Shown here in pieces: positions 17,998 through 27,188 of a DNA stretch of 64,000 nucleotides (positions are counted from its first letter, which is position 1; each line of letters begins with the position of its first letter). The stretch comes from an uncultured Bacteroidales bacterium (GTDB lineage Bacteria > Bacteroidota > Bacteroidia > Bacteroidales > F082). The notes below the pieces were generated by a model. It was not told the origin of the DNA. It saw only the letters and a program-made list of their open reading frames with translations, and ran no database searches. The stretch lies in the NCBI GenBank assembly GCA_905233685.1, contig CAJOEZ010000001.1, positions 93,569 through 157,568 of the forward strand, read 5' to 3'. A program made the position numbers and the translations under genes.

Positions 17998-18005
17998 CAA
18001 AAATA
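17998..18005 (-). promoter_or_regulatory. -7 element for the giant adhesin gene (long leader)
   Basis: Plus-strand CAAAAATA reads TATTTTTG on the minus strand. It is the only clear match upstream of the gene and implies a leader of about 250 bases. Confidence 0.4.
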
Positions 18006-18039
18006 CAAAAAAATGAAAGACGGTCGACAAAAAAATCCC

Positions 18040-18047
18040 TATTTTTG
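18040..18047 (+). promoter_or_regulatory. -7 element for the peptide ABC ATPase
   Basis: TATTTTTG, a perfect match to TAnnTTTG, 16 bases before the ATG at 18064. It lies 34 bases from the divergent minus-strand element. Confidence 0.55.
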
Positions 18048-18063
18048 CACCAAAATCAACACG

Positions 18064-19800
18064 ATGTCTACACCTTTATTAATAATACGCGACCTCCACG
18101 TTTCTTTCGCCCGCGACGGGCAATGGAGCGAAGCTGTACACGGCATTGATTATGAGGTGTTTGTAGGCCGCACCTTGGGCATCGTGGGCGAGTCGGGTTC
18201 AGGCAAGTCGGTCAGCTCGCTCGCTATCATGCGCCTGCTCAACGAGAAACAAAGCCGCATCAAGGCCGGAAGCATCCTCCTCGAAGGCGAGGAAATCAAA
18301 GATTTTGACGAAAAACAAATGGCCGGCGTGCGCGGAAAACGCATCGCCATGATTTTCCAGGAGCCCATGACCTCGCTCAACCCTGTCTACAAATGCGGTT
18401 TTCAGGTGTCGGAGATGATTTTGCAACACGAAAGCAGGTCGGCCCTTCGACAGGCTCAGGGACCTCCCGTAAGCAAAACCGAGGCCAAACGGCGCGTCAT
18501 CGAGCTGTTCAAGCAGGTGATGCTGCCGCGACCCGAGGCCATCTACAACAGCTATCCGCATGAGCTTTCGGGCGGGCAAAAACAACGCGTGATGATTGCC
18601 ATGGCCATCGCCTGCAAGCCAAAAGTGCTCATTGCCGACGAGCCGACGACCGCTTTAGACGTCACCGTGCAGTTGGAAATCCTGAAGCTTTTGCGCCAAT
18701 TGCAGGCCGAAACGGGCATGGGCATGATTTTCATCACCCACGACCTTGGCGTGGTGGCCGAAATCGCCGACGACGTCGCCGTGATGCACAACGGTGAAAT
18801 CCTCGAACGCGGCGCCGTGGCCGACATCTTGAACCACCCAAAGCACCCTTACACCCAAGGATTGCTGGCCTGCCGTCCGCCCATGGGCGTGCGACTCAAG
18901 CGGCTGCCCATCGTCAAGGAGTTTTTGGATGGCCAATGGCAAGGCGGCAAGGAACAGATTCTTAACGACTTGCAAATCCTCCCCAAAGAAAGGAAACAGC
19001 ATTTGGAAACACTCTACAGCCGCGAGCCGCTCTTAAAGGTGGAGCATCTGAAGACCTGGTATCCGCTGCGCAAGGGTATATTAAATAAGGTGTATGGCCA
19101 CGTGAAGGCCGTCGACGACGTGAGTTTGGAGGTTTTCGAAGGCGAAACCCTCGGCTTGGTGGGCGAATCGGGCTGCGGCAAGACTACCCTTGGACGCAGC
19201 ATTTTGCGCTTGGCCGAACCTACCGGTGGTAAGGTTTGGTTCGATGGCATCGATGTTACAGCCTTGAAAGGCAGCGACTTGCGCAATTTCCGCAAGCAGG
19301 CGCAAATCGTGTTCCAAGACCCCTACTCTTCCCTCAACCCGCGCATGACCATTGGGGAGGCTATTGCGGAACCTATGAAGGTGCATGGCGTTTTTCACAG
19401 GGACGCCGTTTGCGACCTGTTGGAACAAGTCGGGCTGCAAGCGGCTCATTACGACCGCTATCCCCACGAGCTTTCGGGCGGACAGCGGCAAAGGGTTTGC
19501 ATCGCCCGCGCCTTGGCCGTCAACCCGCGATTAATCATCTGCGATGAGTCGGTGTCGGCCTTGGATGTCAGCGTGCAGGCGCAGGTGCTCAACCTGCTCA
19601 ACCGCTTGAAACAGGAGCGCAACCTCACCTACATCTTCATTTCGCACGACCTCGGCGTGGTGCGCTTCATGAGCGACCGCGTTGTGGTAATGTTCAACGG
19701 AAAACCCGTGGAGATGAACGACGCCGACGCCTTGTTTGAGCATCCACAAAATGCCTACACGCAGAAATTAATTGATGCTTTACCAGGGAAGAGTTTGTAG
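18064..19800 (+). CDS. Oligopeptide-type ABC transporter, two fused ATPase domains (DppD-DppF/YejF type)
   Basis: A 578-residue protein with two complete ABC modules. Module 1 has Walker A GESGSGKS near residue 43, signature LSGGQKQR near 168 and Walker [13 protein letters not shown]. Module 2 has Walker A GESGCGKT near 367, signature LSGGQRQR, and Walker [13 protein letters not shown], in which Glu-Ser replaces the usual Glu-Pro. The oligopeptide_HPY segment after module 1 ([11 protein letters not shown]) marks the di/oligopeptide family. Permeases and binding protein are not adjacent. The start is ATG 18064, since upstream in-frame codons lie before the promoter. Residues about 125-134 ([10 protein letters not shown]) come from a palindromic repeat inserted in frame between the Q-loop and the signature. 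Confidence 0.9.
   Translation: MSTPLLIIRDLHVSFARDGQWSEAVHGIDYEVFVGRTLGIVGESGSGKSVSSLAIMRLLNEKQSRIKAGSILLEGEEIKDFDEKQMAGVRGKRIAMIFQEPMTSLNPVYKCGFQVSEMILQHESRSALRQAQGPPVSKTEAKRRVIELFKQVMLPRPEAIYNSYPHELSGGQKQRVMIAMAIACKPKVLIADEPTTALDVTVQLEILKLLRQLQAETGMGMIFITHDLGVVAEIADDVAVMHNGEILERGAVADILNHPKHPYTQGLLACRPPMGVRLKRLPIVKEFLDGQWQGGKEQILNDLQILPKERKQHLETLYSREPLLKVEHLKTWYPLRKGILNKVYGHVKAVDDVSLEVFEGETLGLVGESGCGKTTLGRSILRLAEPTGGKVWFDGIDVTALKGSDLRNFRKQAQIVFQDPYSSLNPRMTIGEAIAEPMKVHGVFHRDAVCDLLEQVGLQAAHYDRYPHELSGGQRQRVCIARALAVNPRLIICDESVSALDVSVQAQVLNLLNRLKQERNLTYIFISHDLGVVRFMSDRVVVMFNGKPVEMNDADALFEHPQNAYTQKLIDALPGKSL
18437..18465. repeat. Palindromic repeat family 1, in frame inside ABC ATPase gene
   Basis: The core TTCGACAGGCTCAGGGACC, preceded by GGTCGGCCC, is shared with 30481-30509, 31433-31479 and 59700-59742. 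Here it is a single half element read as [10 protein letters not shown]. Confidence 0.85.
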
Positions 19801-19890
19801 TTGGCAGTTAGCAGTTTGCAGTTGTTTAGTTGAGATTAACTGAAAACTGATAACTGAAAACTGAAAATTGATAACTGGTAACTGAAAAAT
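19801..19890. repeat. Short-motif intergenic array (AACTGAAAACTGATAACTG type)
   Basis: Degenerate copies of AACTGAAAACTGATAACTG preceded by GCAGTTAGCAGTTTGCAGTT. It is related, on the opposite strand, to the CAGTTTTCAGTTTTCAGTT stretch at 6624-6655. It fills the gap between the ABC ATPase and the pseudouridine synthase promoter. Confidence 0.7.
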
Positions 19891-19893
19891 TTG

Positions 19894-19901
19894 TATTTTT
19901 G
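19894..19901 (+). promoter_or_regulatory. -7 element for the pseudouridine synthase gene
   Basis: TATTTTTG, with a TTG 23 bases upstream (19868-19870) as a possible -33 element; ATG follows 34 bases later. Confidence 0.5.
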
Positions 19902-19935
19902 CCGCCCTTTTTACACACATTAATACCTAAATTCA

Positions 19936-21372
19936 ATGACAGATTTTGAAAACTCTGGCAAGCGTCCGCGCACCAGAAGACCTGCTGAGGAAGAGGAATT
20001 CCAGCAGAGAAAATCCTTCAAGTTCTATCACCGCGAGGGTGACGAAGAAGGAAGAGACAGATTTGGCGACAAGCCGAGAGGTGAACGCCACTTTGACGAC
20101 AGAGGCGACCGCAAGTTTGGCGACCGCCCAAGACGCCGTTTCGACGACGAAGACCGTCCGAGAAGAAGATTTGACGACGACGAGCGTCCGCGCCGCCGTT
20201 TCGATGACGATGACAGACCGCGCAGAAGATTCGACGACGACAAGCCACGCGAACGCCGTTTCCACGATGACGACCGTCCGCGTAGAAGATTCGATGATGA
20301 CAAACCCCGCGAGCGCCGTTTCCATGACGACGACAGACCGCGCAGAAGGTTTGACGATGACAAGCCACGCGAACGACGTTTCCACGACGACCGTCCGCGT
20401 AGAAGATTCGACGACGACAAACCCCGTGAGCGCCGTTTCCATGACGACGACAGACCGAGAAGAAGATTCGATGACGACAGACCCCGTGGCGAACGCCGCT
20501 TCGACGACCGTCCGAGACGCCGTTTCGACGACGACAGACCGCGCAAAAGGTTTGATGATGACCGTCAGCGCAGAGATTTCGACGACAATGAGGAACCGCG
20601 CCGTGGCCGCAAGGGCTACGTCAGGGAGAAAGACCCGATGTATGACCGCCCGAAAGCCACTGGCGAAATCCGCCTGAACAAATATTTAGCCGACTGCGGC
20701 ATCTGCTCGCGCCGCGAAGCCGACGACCTCATCAAGGCCGGCTGCGTCATGGTGAACGACGAAGTCATCACCACGATGGGCTACAAAGTGAAGACCGAGG
20801 ACAAGGTGGTTTACGGTGGCCAAACGCTCAACCGCGAGAAGCTCCGCTACATCCTGCTCAACAAGCCCAAAGGCTACATCACCACCTCTGACGACCCCTA
20901 CGAGCGCGACACCGTGATGGAGTTGGTGAAAGGCGCCTGCCATGAGCGCATCTTCCCTGTGGGACGCCTTGACAAGTCGACCACCGGCCTGCTGCTGTTC
21001 ACCAACGACGGCGACTTGGCCAAAAAGCTCACCCACCCAAGCACCGAAGTGCCGAAGCTCTACCAAGTGACCTTGAACAAGCCCCTGACCAAGAACGACA
21101 TGCTCCGCATCGCTGAGGGCATCGAGCTGGACGACGGCCCCATCGCCGCCGACGCCATCGCCTACGACCAAGACGACGCAAGCAAAAAGGTCATCGGCAT
21201 CGAGCTGCATTCGGGCCGCAACCGCATCGTGCGCCGCATTTTCGAACATTTGGGCTACGAGGTGGAGAAACTCGACCGCGTCATGTTTGCCGGCTTGGAC
21301 AAATACCGTCTGCCGCGCGGCGAATGGCGCTTCCTCACCGACTTGGAAGTAGTCAACCTGAAGAAGTTCTGA
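19936..21372 (+). CDS. Pseudouridine synthase (RluB/RsuA type) with long Arg/Asp repeat N-terminus
   Basis: A 478-residue protein. Residues about 58-218 are tandem repeats of the kind RPRRRFDDD and KPRERRFHDD, strongly charged and disordered. An S4 RNA-binding domain follows at about 235-290 (IRLNKYLADCGICSRREADD), then the catalytic domain with GRLDKSTTGLLLFTNDG, where the Asp is the nucleophile. The family makes pseudouridine in large or small subunit rRNA; RluB (U2605 of 23S) or a Bacteroidota RsuA-like role are both possible. The repeat arm is probably an RNA-binding or condensate-forming extension. The methyltransferase gene starts 3 bases after its stop. Confidence 0.9.
   Translation: MTDFENSGKRPRTRRPAEEEEFQQRKSFKFYHREGDEEGRDRFGDKPRGERHFDDRGDRKFGDRPRRRFDDEDRPRRRFDDDERPRRRFDDDDRPRRRFDDDKPRERRFHDDDRPRRRFDDDKPRERRFHDDDRPRRRFDDDKPRERRFHDDRPRRRFDDDKPRERRFHDDDRPRRRFDDDRPRGERRFDDRPRRRFDDDRPRKRFDDDRQRRDFDDNEEPRRGRKGYVREKDPMYDRPKATGEIRLNKYLADCGICSRREADDLIKAGCVMVNDEVITTMGYKVKTEDKVVYGGQTLNREKLRYILLNKPKGYITTSDDPYERDTVMELVKGACHERIFPVGRLDKSTTGLLLFTNDGDLAKKLTHPSTEVPKLYQVTLNKPLTKNDMLRIAEGIELDDGPIAADAIAYDQDDASKKVIGIELHSGRNRIVRRIFEHLGYEVEKLDRVMFAGLDKYRLPRGEWRFLTDLEVVNLKKF
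20110..20590. repeat. In-gene tandem repeat encoding (R)PRRRFDDD units
   Basis: Degenerate units of about 27-60 bp. The longest clear period is 60 bp (20 residues, KPRERRFHDD DRPRRRFDDD), present about four times, flanked by shorter RRRFDDD units. Copy number could vary in frame. Confidence 0.8.
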
Positions 21373-21374
21373 CT

Positions 21375-22544
21375 TTGGACGAAACAACGCGACAATTCAT
21401 CAGGGAACACCTGAACGACGACGTGCCGACACTCGCCTTGAAAAAGGCGCCTGTCGGCACGGACTTGTCTTTGGCCCTCCGCCAAATCGAGGCGCGACAA
21501 CTTTTGCTGAAAAAAGCCCCCGAGTGGAGCGCCAACGAAGACCTGCTCTTCCCTCCCCGACTCTCCATCGAGCAATGCTCGTCGGCGGCCACGGCCCAAT
21601 ACAAAGCCCAGCTGATGAAAGGCAAGACTTTCGTCGACCTCACGGGAGGCTTAGGCATCGACACGTTTTATCTTTCGCAAGGCTTTGAACAAAGCGACTA
21701 CGTGGAATGTCGCTCCGAGCTTTGCGGTCTGGCGCGACACAATTTTGCCGTCCTGAACGCCCCTGTCACCGTGTGGAATGAGACGGCTGAAGACTTCCTG
21801 AACCATTGCGGCACTTACGATTGTCTCTATATCGACCCAGCTCGCCGCAACACCCATGGACGCAAGACCGTCGCCATCAGCGACTGCACACCCGATGTTG
21901 CCCATTTACAAGAACTTCTGCTGCAAAAAGCCCCGAACGTGCTCATCAAGCTGTCGCCCATGCTCGACATCAAGCAGGCTTTGGCGGCGCTGCACAACGT
22001 GAAGGAAATCCATGTTTTGGCTGTGGCCAACGAATGCAAGGAGCTGGTTTTCAGACTTGAGCGCGACTTTTGTGGGCCAACCGAGCTGTATTGCGCCAAC
22101 TTGCAAACTAACCAGCCCCTACTCCACTTCACTCAGGAAGAAGAGCAAAATTGCGCCCTACAACTTACCGACCAGCCTCAACACTATCTCTATGAACCCA
22201 ACGCCGCCTTGTTGAAGGCTGGTTGTTTCAAGATGCCTTCGGTATGGTTTAGCGTTCGCAAACTACACAAAAACAGCCATTTATACACTTCAGAAACCTT
22301 GTTCGCCGACTTTCCTGGACGTATTTTTGAGGTGGAAAGTTGGGCTCCCTACAACAAAAAGGTGCGCCAAGCCCTATTGCCCGACCTTGACAAGGCCAAC
22401 CTCGCCGTGCGCAATTTTCCCCTCAGTGTGGATGAACTCCGCAAGTCACTGAAAATGAGTGAAGGCGGCGACGCTTATCTTTTTGCCACCACGCTGAAAG
22501 GCGAGGAAAAAGTGCTCATTAGAACGAAAAAAGCCGCTTCGTGA
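21375..22544 (+). CDS. SAM-dependent methyltransferase with THUMP-like domain
   Basis: About 389 residues. A helical N-terminal segment is followed by a class I methyltransferase core: FVDLTGGLGIDTFYLSQG is motif I (near residue 93) and YDCLYIDPARR is motif IV. The C-terminal part (about 300-385) fits the THUMP-like domain found in this Bacteroidota family, with VWFSVRKLHKNSH and EGGDAYLFATTLKG. The DPAR active-site motif resembles those of RNA or DNA base methyltransferases; the substrate is not known. The start is proposed as TTG 21375, three bases after the pseudouridine synthase stop. The earlier start at 21324 would overlap it in another frame and gives non-conserved residues. Confidence 0.8.
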   Translation: MDETTRQFIREHLNDDVPTLALKKAPVGTDLSLALRQIEARQLLLKKAPEWSANEDLLFPPRLSIEQCSSAATAQYKAQLMKGKTFVDLTGGLGIDTFYLSQGFEQSDYVECRSELCGLARHNFAVLNAPVTVWNETAEDFLNHCGTYDCLYIDPARRNTHGRKTVAISDCTPDVAHLQELLLQKAPNVLIKLSPMLDIKQALAALHNVKEIHVLAVANECKELVFRLERDFCGPTELYCANLQTNQPLLHFTQEEEQNCALQLTDQPQHYLYEPNAALLKAGCFKMPSVWFSVRKLHKNSHLYTSETLFADFPGRIFEVESWAPYNKKVRQALLPDLDKANLAVRNFPLSVDELRKSLKMSEGGDAYLFATTLKGEEKVLIRTKKAAS

Positions 22545-22553
22545 GAAACGGCT
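22527..22553 (-). terminator. Terminator for the 103-residue hypothetical gene
   Basis: On the minus strand AGCCG and CGGCT pair across a 12-base loop, followed by a run of six T. It lies inside the last codons of the convergent methyltransferase gene. Confidence 0.5.
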
Positions 22554-22577
22554 AACAAATGAAAAAGAATAACATTA

Positions 22578-22889
22578 TTACCTCTTATCGGGGATTCCAA
22601 ATTTGACCCACCAAGTCTGGTCGTACTTCGTCTTGATGGCCTTCTTGACCGTCTTTGTGCGGTCTTTCAGCACGTCTAAGGCGGCGTGAGCTTCATCGCT
22701 TTTCTTGCGGAACTCTTCCTGCATCTTATCCAATTCGGCCGAAAGCGCTTCCAAACGCTTGCAGTCCTCCTCGATTTTCAGCATGGTGCCTTCGTCAACA
22801 CCAGACTCGCGACCCATTCGCTGGTTTCTCTTGATCCCAGCGATGATGAGCTTCGTTTTCTCAAGTTGATCTTTAAAAATTTGATACAT
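22578..22889 (-). CDS. Small coiled-coil hypothetical protein
   Basis: A 103-residue cytoplasmic protein, mostly charged helix with heptad character from about 30 to 90 (ALSAELDKMQEEFRKKSDEA). It ends WWVKFGIPDKR. No catalytic motif or signal peptide is visible. It has its own promoter candidate (22936) and terminator, so it is very likely a real gene. Function is not recognised. Confidence 0.7.
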   Translation of the reverse strand: MYQIFKDQLEKTKLIIAGIKRNQRMGRESGVDEGTMLKIEEDCKRLEALSAELDKMQEEFRKKSDEAHAALDVLKDRTKTVKKAIKTKYDQTWWVKFGIPDKR

Positions 22890-22935
22890 AACAACAAAAG
22901 TATTATAATGTTCAATGTTTGCTCGTTTGCGTTTG

Positions 22936-22943
22936 CAAAAATA
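22936..22943 (-). promoter_or_regulatory. -7 element for the 103-residue hypothetical gene
   Basis: CAAAAATA reads TATTTTTG on the minus strand, 46 bases before the start codon. Confidence 0.45.
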
Positions 22944-23048
22944 GTAAAAAAACCAATAAATGTACTACTTCAGGCCGTGTTTTTGTTCAGTTTTTTTCTT
23001 TTCCGCCGACCAAATTGCGACACATGTACAGGAAACGGGAAAAAGTCG

Positions 23049-23056
23049 TATCTTTG
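23049..23056 (+). promoter_or_regulatory. -7 element for gldF-gldG
   Basis: TATCTTTG matches TAnnTTTG, 20 bases before the ATG at 23077. It excludes the longer upstream frame from 22960. Confidence 0.5.
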
Positions 23057-23076
23057 CGGTCTTAAAACCAAACGTG

Positions 23077-23808
23077 ATGTACGCACTGTTCAAAAAAGAA
23101 ATCAGCAACTTCCTCAGCTCCCTGATCGGCATCATGGTGATTGTGGTATTCCTGTTGATTACGGGCCTGTTTCTGTGGGTGTTCCAAAGCGACTTCAACG
23201 TGTTGGACTCCAATTACGCCAACCTTGACAGCCTCTTCATCCTCGCGCCGTGGGTGTTTTTGTTCCTCGTCCCGGCGGTGACGATGCGCAGCTTCGCCGA
23301 GGAAAACCGCACAGGCACCATCGAGCTGTTGGCCACCAAGCCCTTGTCGGACTGGCAAATCATTTGGGCCAAGTTCCTCGCCAGCGTCGCCTTGGTGCTG
23401 TTGGCGCTGTTGCCCACACTCGTCTATTATATCTCCGTCTACCGCTTGGGGCTGCCCGTCGGCAACCTCGACTCGGGCGGCATCTGGGGGTCATACATCG
23501 GGCTGTTCCTGCTCAGCGCGGGGTTCGTCAGCATCGGCATCTTCTGTAGTTCGCTGACCAACAACCAGATATTAGCCTTCATCTTGTCGGTGTTCCTTTG
23601 CGGATTCCTATACATCGGCTTCGAGTTCATCTACTCGCTGTCGCTGTTCGGCAAGGTTGACCTGTTCATCCAGCAGCTCGGCATGAGCGCCCACTACGCT
23701 TCGCTGAGCCGTGGCGTCATCGACACGCGCGACGTGCTGTATTTCCTTAGCGTTATCGTCTTGTTCCTGAGTGCAACGAAACTGGTTCTCGCGAGCCGCA
23801 AATGGTAA
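23077..23808 (+). CDS. gldF: GldF, ABC-2 type permease
   Basis: A 243-residue integral membrane protein. It starts MYALFKKEISNFLSSLIG, the usual GldF N terminus, and has six predicted membrane segments. The cytoplasmic EENRTGTIELLATKPLSDW after segment 2 is the conserved ABC-2 signature. It works with GldG and the ATPase GldA as an ABC exporter, needed for gliding in Flavobacterium; many non-gliders keep it. The start was moved from 22960 to ATG 23077 because of the promoter and conservation. It is followed 12 bases later by gldG. Confidence 0.92.
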   Translation: MYALFKKEISNFLSSLIGIMVIVVFLLITGLFLWVFQSDFNVLDSNYANLDSLFILAPWVFLFLVPAVTMRSFAEENRTGTIELLATKPLSDWQIIWAKFLASVALVLLALLPTLVYYISVYRLGLPVGNLDSGGIWGSYIGLFLLSAGFVSIGIFCSSLTNNQILAFILSVFLCGFLYIGFEFIYSLSLFGKVDLFIQQLGMSAHYASLSRGVIDTRDVLYFLSVIVLFLSATKLVLASRKW

Positions 23809-23820
23809 AAGGAGGGAAAA

Positions 23821-25569
23821 ATGGAAAACAAACGCAAAAGCATAAAACGCAGCCAGTTAGTCAGCTTCCTCGTCACGATGGCCATTGTTGTGCTGCTCAA
23901 TGTGATAGGCAACTTCGTCTTCACCCGCTTCGACCTGACGAGCGAGAAACGCTACACCCTTTCGCCCACCACGAAGGAAATCCTCAACAAGTTGGACGAC
24001 TACGTATATTTCAAGGTGTATCTCGAAGGCGACTTCCCCGCCGGCTTCAAGAAACTGCGCCGCGAGACCAAGGAAATGCTTGACGAGTTTAGGGCCTATT
24101 CTAAATACATTGATTACGAGTTCATTAACCCCTCAGAGAGTGAAGATGCTAACGAGCGGCAAGAGAACTACAAGTTGCTCTACCAGTCGGGCCTCAACCC
24201 GACTAATGTGCTTGACCGTGCCTCCGACGGCTCGTCGAAGCAGATGATCATCTGGCCCGGCGCCTTGGTGAGCTACCGCAACGACACCGAGATTGCCATC
24301 GACCTGCTTGAGAACCAAATCGGGCAGTCGCCGGAAGAGGCCCTGAACGCCTCGATGCAGAACCTCGAGTTCCGCCTCATCGACGCGGTGAAAAAGGTGA
24401 CCCGCCTCCAGAAGCCCAACATCGCCTTCATCGAAGGCCACGGCGAATTGGGCGCCATGGATGTGTATGACATCACGCAGACCCTGTCGCAAAACTACAA
24501 CGTGAACCGCGTGGAAATCGGGGGCCGCATTGACGCGCTGATGCACCGCACCCAAAACGAGGACGTGGATATCAAGGCTTTCATCTCCTACGACGCCATC
24601 ATCATCGCCAAGCCCCTCCAGCCCTTTGACGAGAAAGACAAGTTCCTCATCGACCAATACATCATGCACGGCGGCAAGGTGCTGTGGATGGTGGAACCCG
24701 TTTACGCCACCATGGACAGCCTGCAAAGCCAGGAGTCGACCATCGGCGTTGAGATGGACTTGAACTTGGACGACATGCTCTTCAAATACGGCGTGCGCCT
24801 CAACCGCAACCTCTTGCTCGACCTCACCTGCGCCTCCATCGTCATCCGCACGGGGCAGATGGCCGGACAGCCGCAGATGGAATACTACCGCTGGTTCTAC
24901 TTCCCCTTGCTGCAAGCCGCCTCCGAACATCCTATGGTACGCAACATGAACGCCATCAAGGCCGACTTCGTCAGCTCCATCGACGCGACCACCTCGGCCA
25001 ACGGCATCGAGCAAATCCCCTTGCTGAAGACCTCAGACTACACCAAAATCTCGGGCGCGCCCGTCTTCATCAGCCTCTCGATGCTGAAGCAGGTGCCCGA
25101 CCAGCGTTTCTTCCCTTCTAAAGGGCAAAACGTGGCCTACCTGCTGAAGGGCAGCTTCCCCTCGCTCTATGCCAACCGCATCCCGCAGGAAATCGTCGAC
25201 GACCAAGCCATGCAGTTCCTGCCCGAAAGCAAGCCCACTGCCATGATTGTGGTGGCCGACGGCGACATCATCCGCAACCAAATCGACATCCGCCGAAAGA
25301 TGCCTTTGGCCTTAGGCTTCGACCAATACACCGGTAACACTTACGCCAACAAGGAATTCATCGAGAACTGCATCAGCTATCTCGTTGACGGCGAAGGCTT
25401 GATTGACATCCGCTCGCGCGAGCTGAAAATCAGGCTCCTTGACATGACCAAAATCGCGAAGGAACGGACCAAATGGCAACTCATCAACACTTTGATTCCC
25501 ATTGGGTTAATCATCGCTTTGGGCTTCGTCATGGCCTTTATCAGAAAGAGAAAATATAGCAAAAAATAA
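23821..25569 (+). CDS. gldG: GldG, gliding-associated ABC transporter substrate-binding-like protein
   Basis: A 582-residue protein with an N-terminal membrane anchor (about 15-35) and a large extracytoplasmic domain. Conserved parts include DLTSEKRYTLSPTTKEIL near residue 40, the EGHGELG motif near 205 and HGGKVLWMVEPVYA near 282. A second membrane helix lies near the C terminus (about 553-573), ending in a basic tail. It is the partner of GldF. The gene lies between gldF and a DUF4340 gene, a common Bacteroidota trio. Confidence 0.92.
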   Translation: MENKRKSIKRSQLVSFLVTMAIVVLLNVIGNFVFTRFDLTSEKRYTLSPTTKEILNKLDDYVYFKVYLEGDFPAGFKKLRRETKEMLDEFRAYSKYIDYEFINPSESEDANERQENYKLLYQSGLNPTNVLDRASDGSSKQMIIWPGALVSYRNDTEIAIDLLENQIGQSPEEALNASMQNLEFRLIDAVKKVTRLQKPNIAFIEGHGELGAMDVYDITQTLSQNYNVNRVEIGGRIDALMHRTQNEDVDIKAFISYDAIIIAKPLQPFDEKDKFLIDQYIMHGGKVLWMVEPVYATMDSLQSQESTIGVEMDLNLDDMLFKYGVRLNRNLLLDLTCASIVIRTGQMAGQPQMEYYRWFYFPLLQAASEHPMVRNMNAIKADFVSSIDATTSANGIEQIPLLKTSDYTKISGAPVFISLSMLKQVPDQRFFPSKGQNVAYLLKGSFPSLYANRIPQEIVDDQAMQFLPESKPTAMIVVADGDIIRNQIDIRRKMPLALGFDQYTGNTYANKEFIENCISYLVDGEGLIDIRSRELKIRLLDMTKIAKERTKWQLINTLIPIGLIIALGFVMAFIRKRKYSKK

Positions 25570-25575
25570 TCCGAA

Positions 25576-26700
25576 ATGAAGAAGAACAACCGAATCACCA
25601 TTATCATTGCCGCCTTATTAGTTGTTATCGCAGGCATATTAATTTGGAACAACCGCTACCTTTCGACCATCCGGGGCGAAGCTGCCGACTTCCAGGTGTG
25701 GGACACGGCCTCCGTGACCAAAATCTACCTCGCCGACCGTTTCGACCACGAATCGCTGTTGGAACGCCAAGACGACGGCAGCTGGCTGCTCAACAAGACC
25801 TACAAGGCCCACTCGAAGCAGGTGGATTTATTCCTGACCACCTTGTATAAAGTACGCATCAAGATGCCCGTTTCGCGAGCCAGCCATGACAATATCGTCA
25901 AGGAACTGGCCGTCAACAGCACCAAGGTGGAAATCTATCAGATTGTGCCTCGAATCAACCTGTTCAACCGCATCAAGCTGTTCAACCACGAGAAGCGCAC
26001 CAAGGTGTTTTACGTGGGCGACGCCACCAAGGACAACAGCGGCACTTTCATGCTGAAGGAAGGCGCCGACCAGGCTTATATCGTCTACATCCCGGGATTC
26101 CGAGGTTTCATCTCCACCCGTTTCACCGCCAATCCCGACGACTGGCGCGACCACACCGTTTTCAACGCCACGATAGCCGACATCCAATCCGTCACTGTAG
26201 AGTTTAACCGTCAGCCGCAATCCAGCTTCCGTTTGGACAACAACGGGCGGCACGAATACCAGCTCACCCGCCTCGCCGACAACACCACCGTCCCTTACGA
26301 CACCCTCAAGGTCATCAACCTGCTCTCGTCGTTCAGTGACGTCCGCTTCGAGTCGCTGCTCAACAACCTCATGGACCCGCAGCGCATGGATTCCATCCTT
26401 CATTCGCCTTATCTCCACAGGATTACGCTGACCACGAAGGACGGAAAAACCACTCAGTTGACCACCTTTGAGAAACTCGTCACCAACACCGCTATCCAAG
26501 AAATTGAAGGCCGCGTGGACGAATTCGGCAATCCCTTAGACCCCATCGACCACGACCGCATCTACGGCGTTTACAACGATGGCAGAGACTTCGTGCTGTT
26601 GCAATACTACATCTTCGACAAGGTGCTGCACCCTGTTGAGTATTACGAAGCCGGCCATCCGATACACAACAACTTCGAGTTTTACGAAGTGTTCGAATAA
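25576..26700 (+). CDS. DUF4340 domain protein of the gldFG operon
   Basis: A 374-residue protein with an N-terminal anchor helix (residues 7-25) and an extracytoplasmic region. DUF4340 features are WDTASVTKIYLADRF near 43, WLLNKTYKAHSKQVDLFL near 72, and repeated beta units. It starts 6 bases after gldG. The domain occurs with Gld/ABC-2 systems and presumably forms part of the extracytoplasmic complex; the molecular role is unknown. Confidence 0.85.
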   Translation: MKKNNRITIIIAALLVVIAGILIWNNRYLSTIRGEAADFQVWDTASVTKIYLADRFDHESLLERQDDGSWLLNKTYKAHSKQVDLFLTTLYKVRIKMPVSRASHDNIVKELAVNSTKVEIYQIVPRINLFNRIKLFNHEKRTKVFYVGDATKDNSGTFMLKEGADQAYIVYIPGFRGFISTRFTANPDDWRDHTVFNATIADIQSVTVEFNRQPQSSFRLDNNGRHEYQLTRLADNTTVPYDTLKVINLLSSFSDVRFESLLNNLMDPQRMDSILHSPYLHRITLTTKDGKTTQLTTFEKLVTNTAIQEIEGRVDEFGNPLDPIDHDRIYGVYNDGRDFVLLQYYIFDKVLHPVEYYEAGHPIHNNFEFYEVFE

Positions 26701-26711
26701 ACCCGAAGCAC

Positions 26712-27185
26712 ATGAAAATCCTGCTGCTCGCCATAGGGAAAACGGACGAGGACTATCTCATTGCCGGCATCAAGAAGTATGTCGGCAGAATTGGGCATTA
26801 CGCTTCTTTCGAGATGAAGGAAATCCCCGACCCGCGCAACCGCAAGACCCTCAGCGAAGAACAGCAGAAAAAGGCCGAGAGTTTCCTTTTGCTGCAACAA
26901 CTGCAACCCTCCGACCAAGTCATCCTTTTGGACGAGAACGGCAAGCAGTTCACCTCCGTTGAATTTTCGGAAAGCCTTGAAAAACAAATGGCTTCGGGCA
27001 CGAAGCGGCTTGTGTTTGTTATCGGCGGGCCATACGGTTTCGCGCAAGAAGTTTACGACCGCGCCAACGCCAAGCTGTCGCTCTCGCCCATGACCTTCAG
27101 CCACCAGATGGTGCGCCTGATTTTTGTCGAGCAACTTTACCGCGCCTTCACCATTTTGAAGGGTGAGCCTTATCATCATCAATAA
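26712..27185 (+). CDS. rlmH: 23S rRNA (pseudouridine-1915 N3) methyltransferase RlmH
   Basis: A 157-residue SPOUT methyltransferase. It has FVIGGPYGF near residue 102 (the SAM-binding knot) and the very conserved C terminus LSLSPMTFSHQMVRLIFVEQ. It methylates the pseudouridine at 1915 in helix 69. Length is standard. It follows the DUF4340 gene by 11 bases, so it is probably in the gld operon. Confidence 0.96.
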   Translation: MKILLLAIGKTDEDYLIAGIKKYVGRIGHYASFEMKEIPDPRNRKTLSEEQQKKAESFLLLQQLQPSDQVILLDENGKQFTSVEFSESLEKQMASGTKRLVFVIGGPYGFAQEVYDRANAKLSLSPMTFSHQMVRLIFVEQLYRAFTILKGEPYHHQ

Positions 27186-27188
27186 AAA

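Noticed and set aside
20110..20590. Regularly repeated DNA that could look like a CRISPR array
   Set aside because: There are no unique spacers; the repeats are translated as RPRRRFDDD units in a continuous gene.
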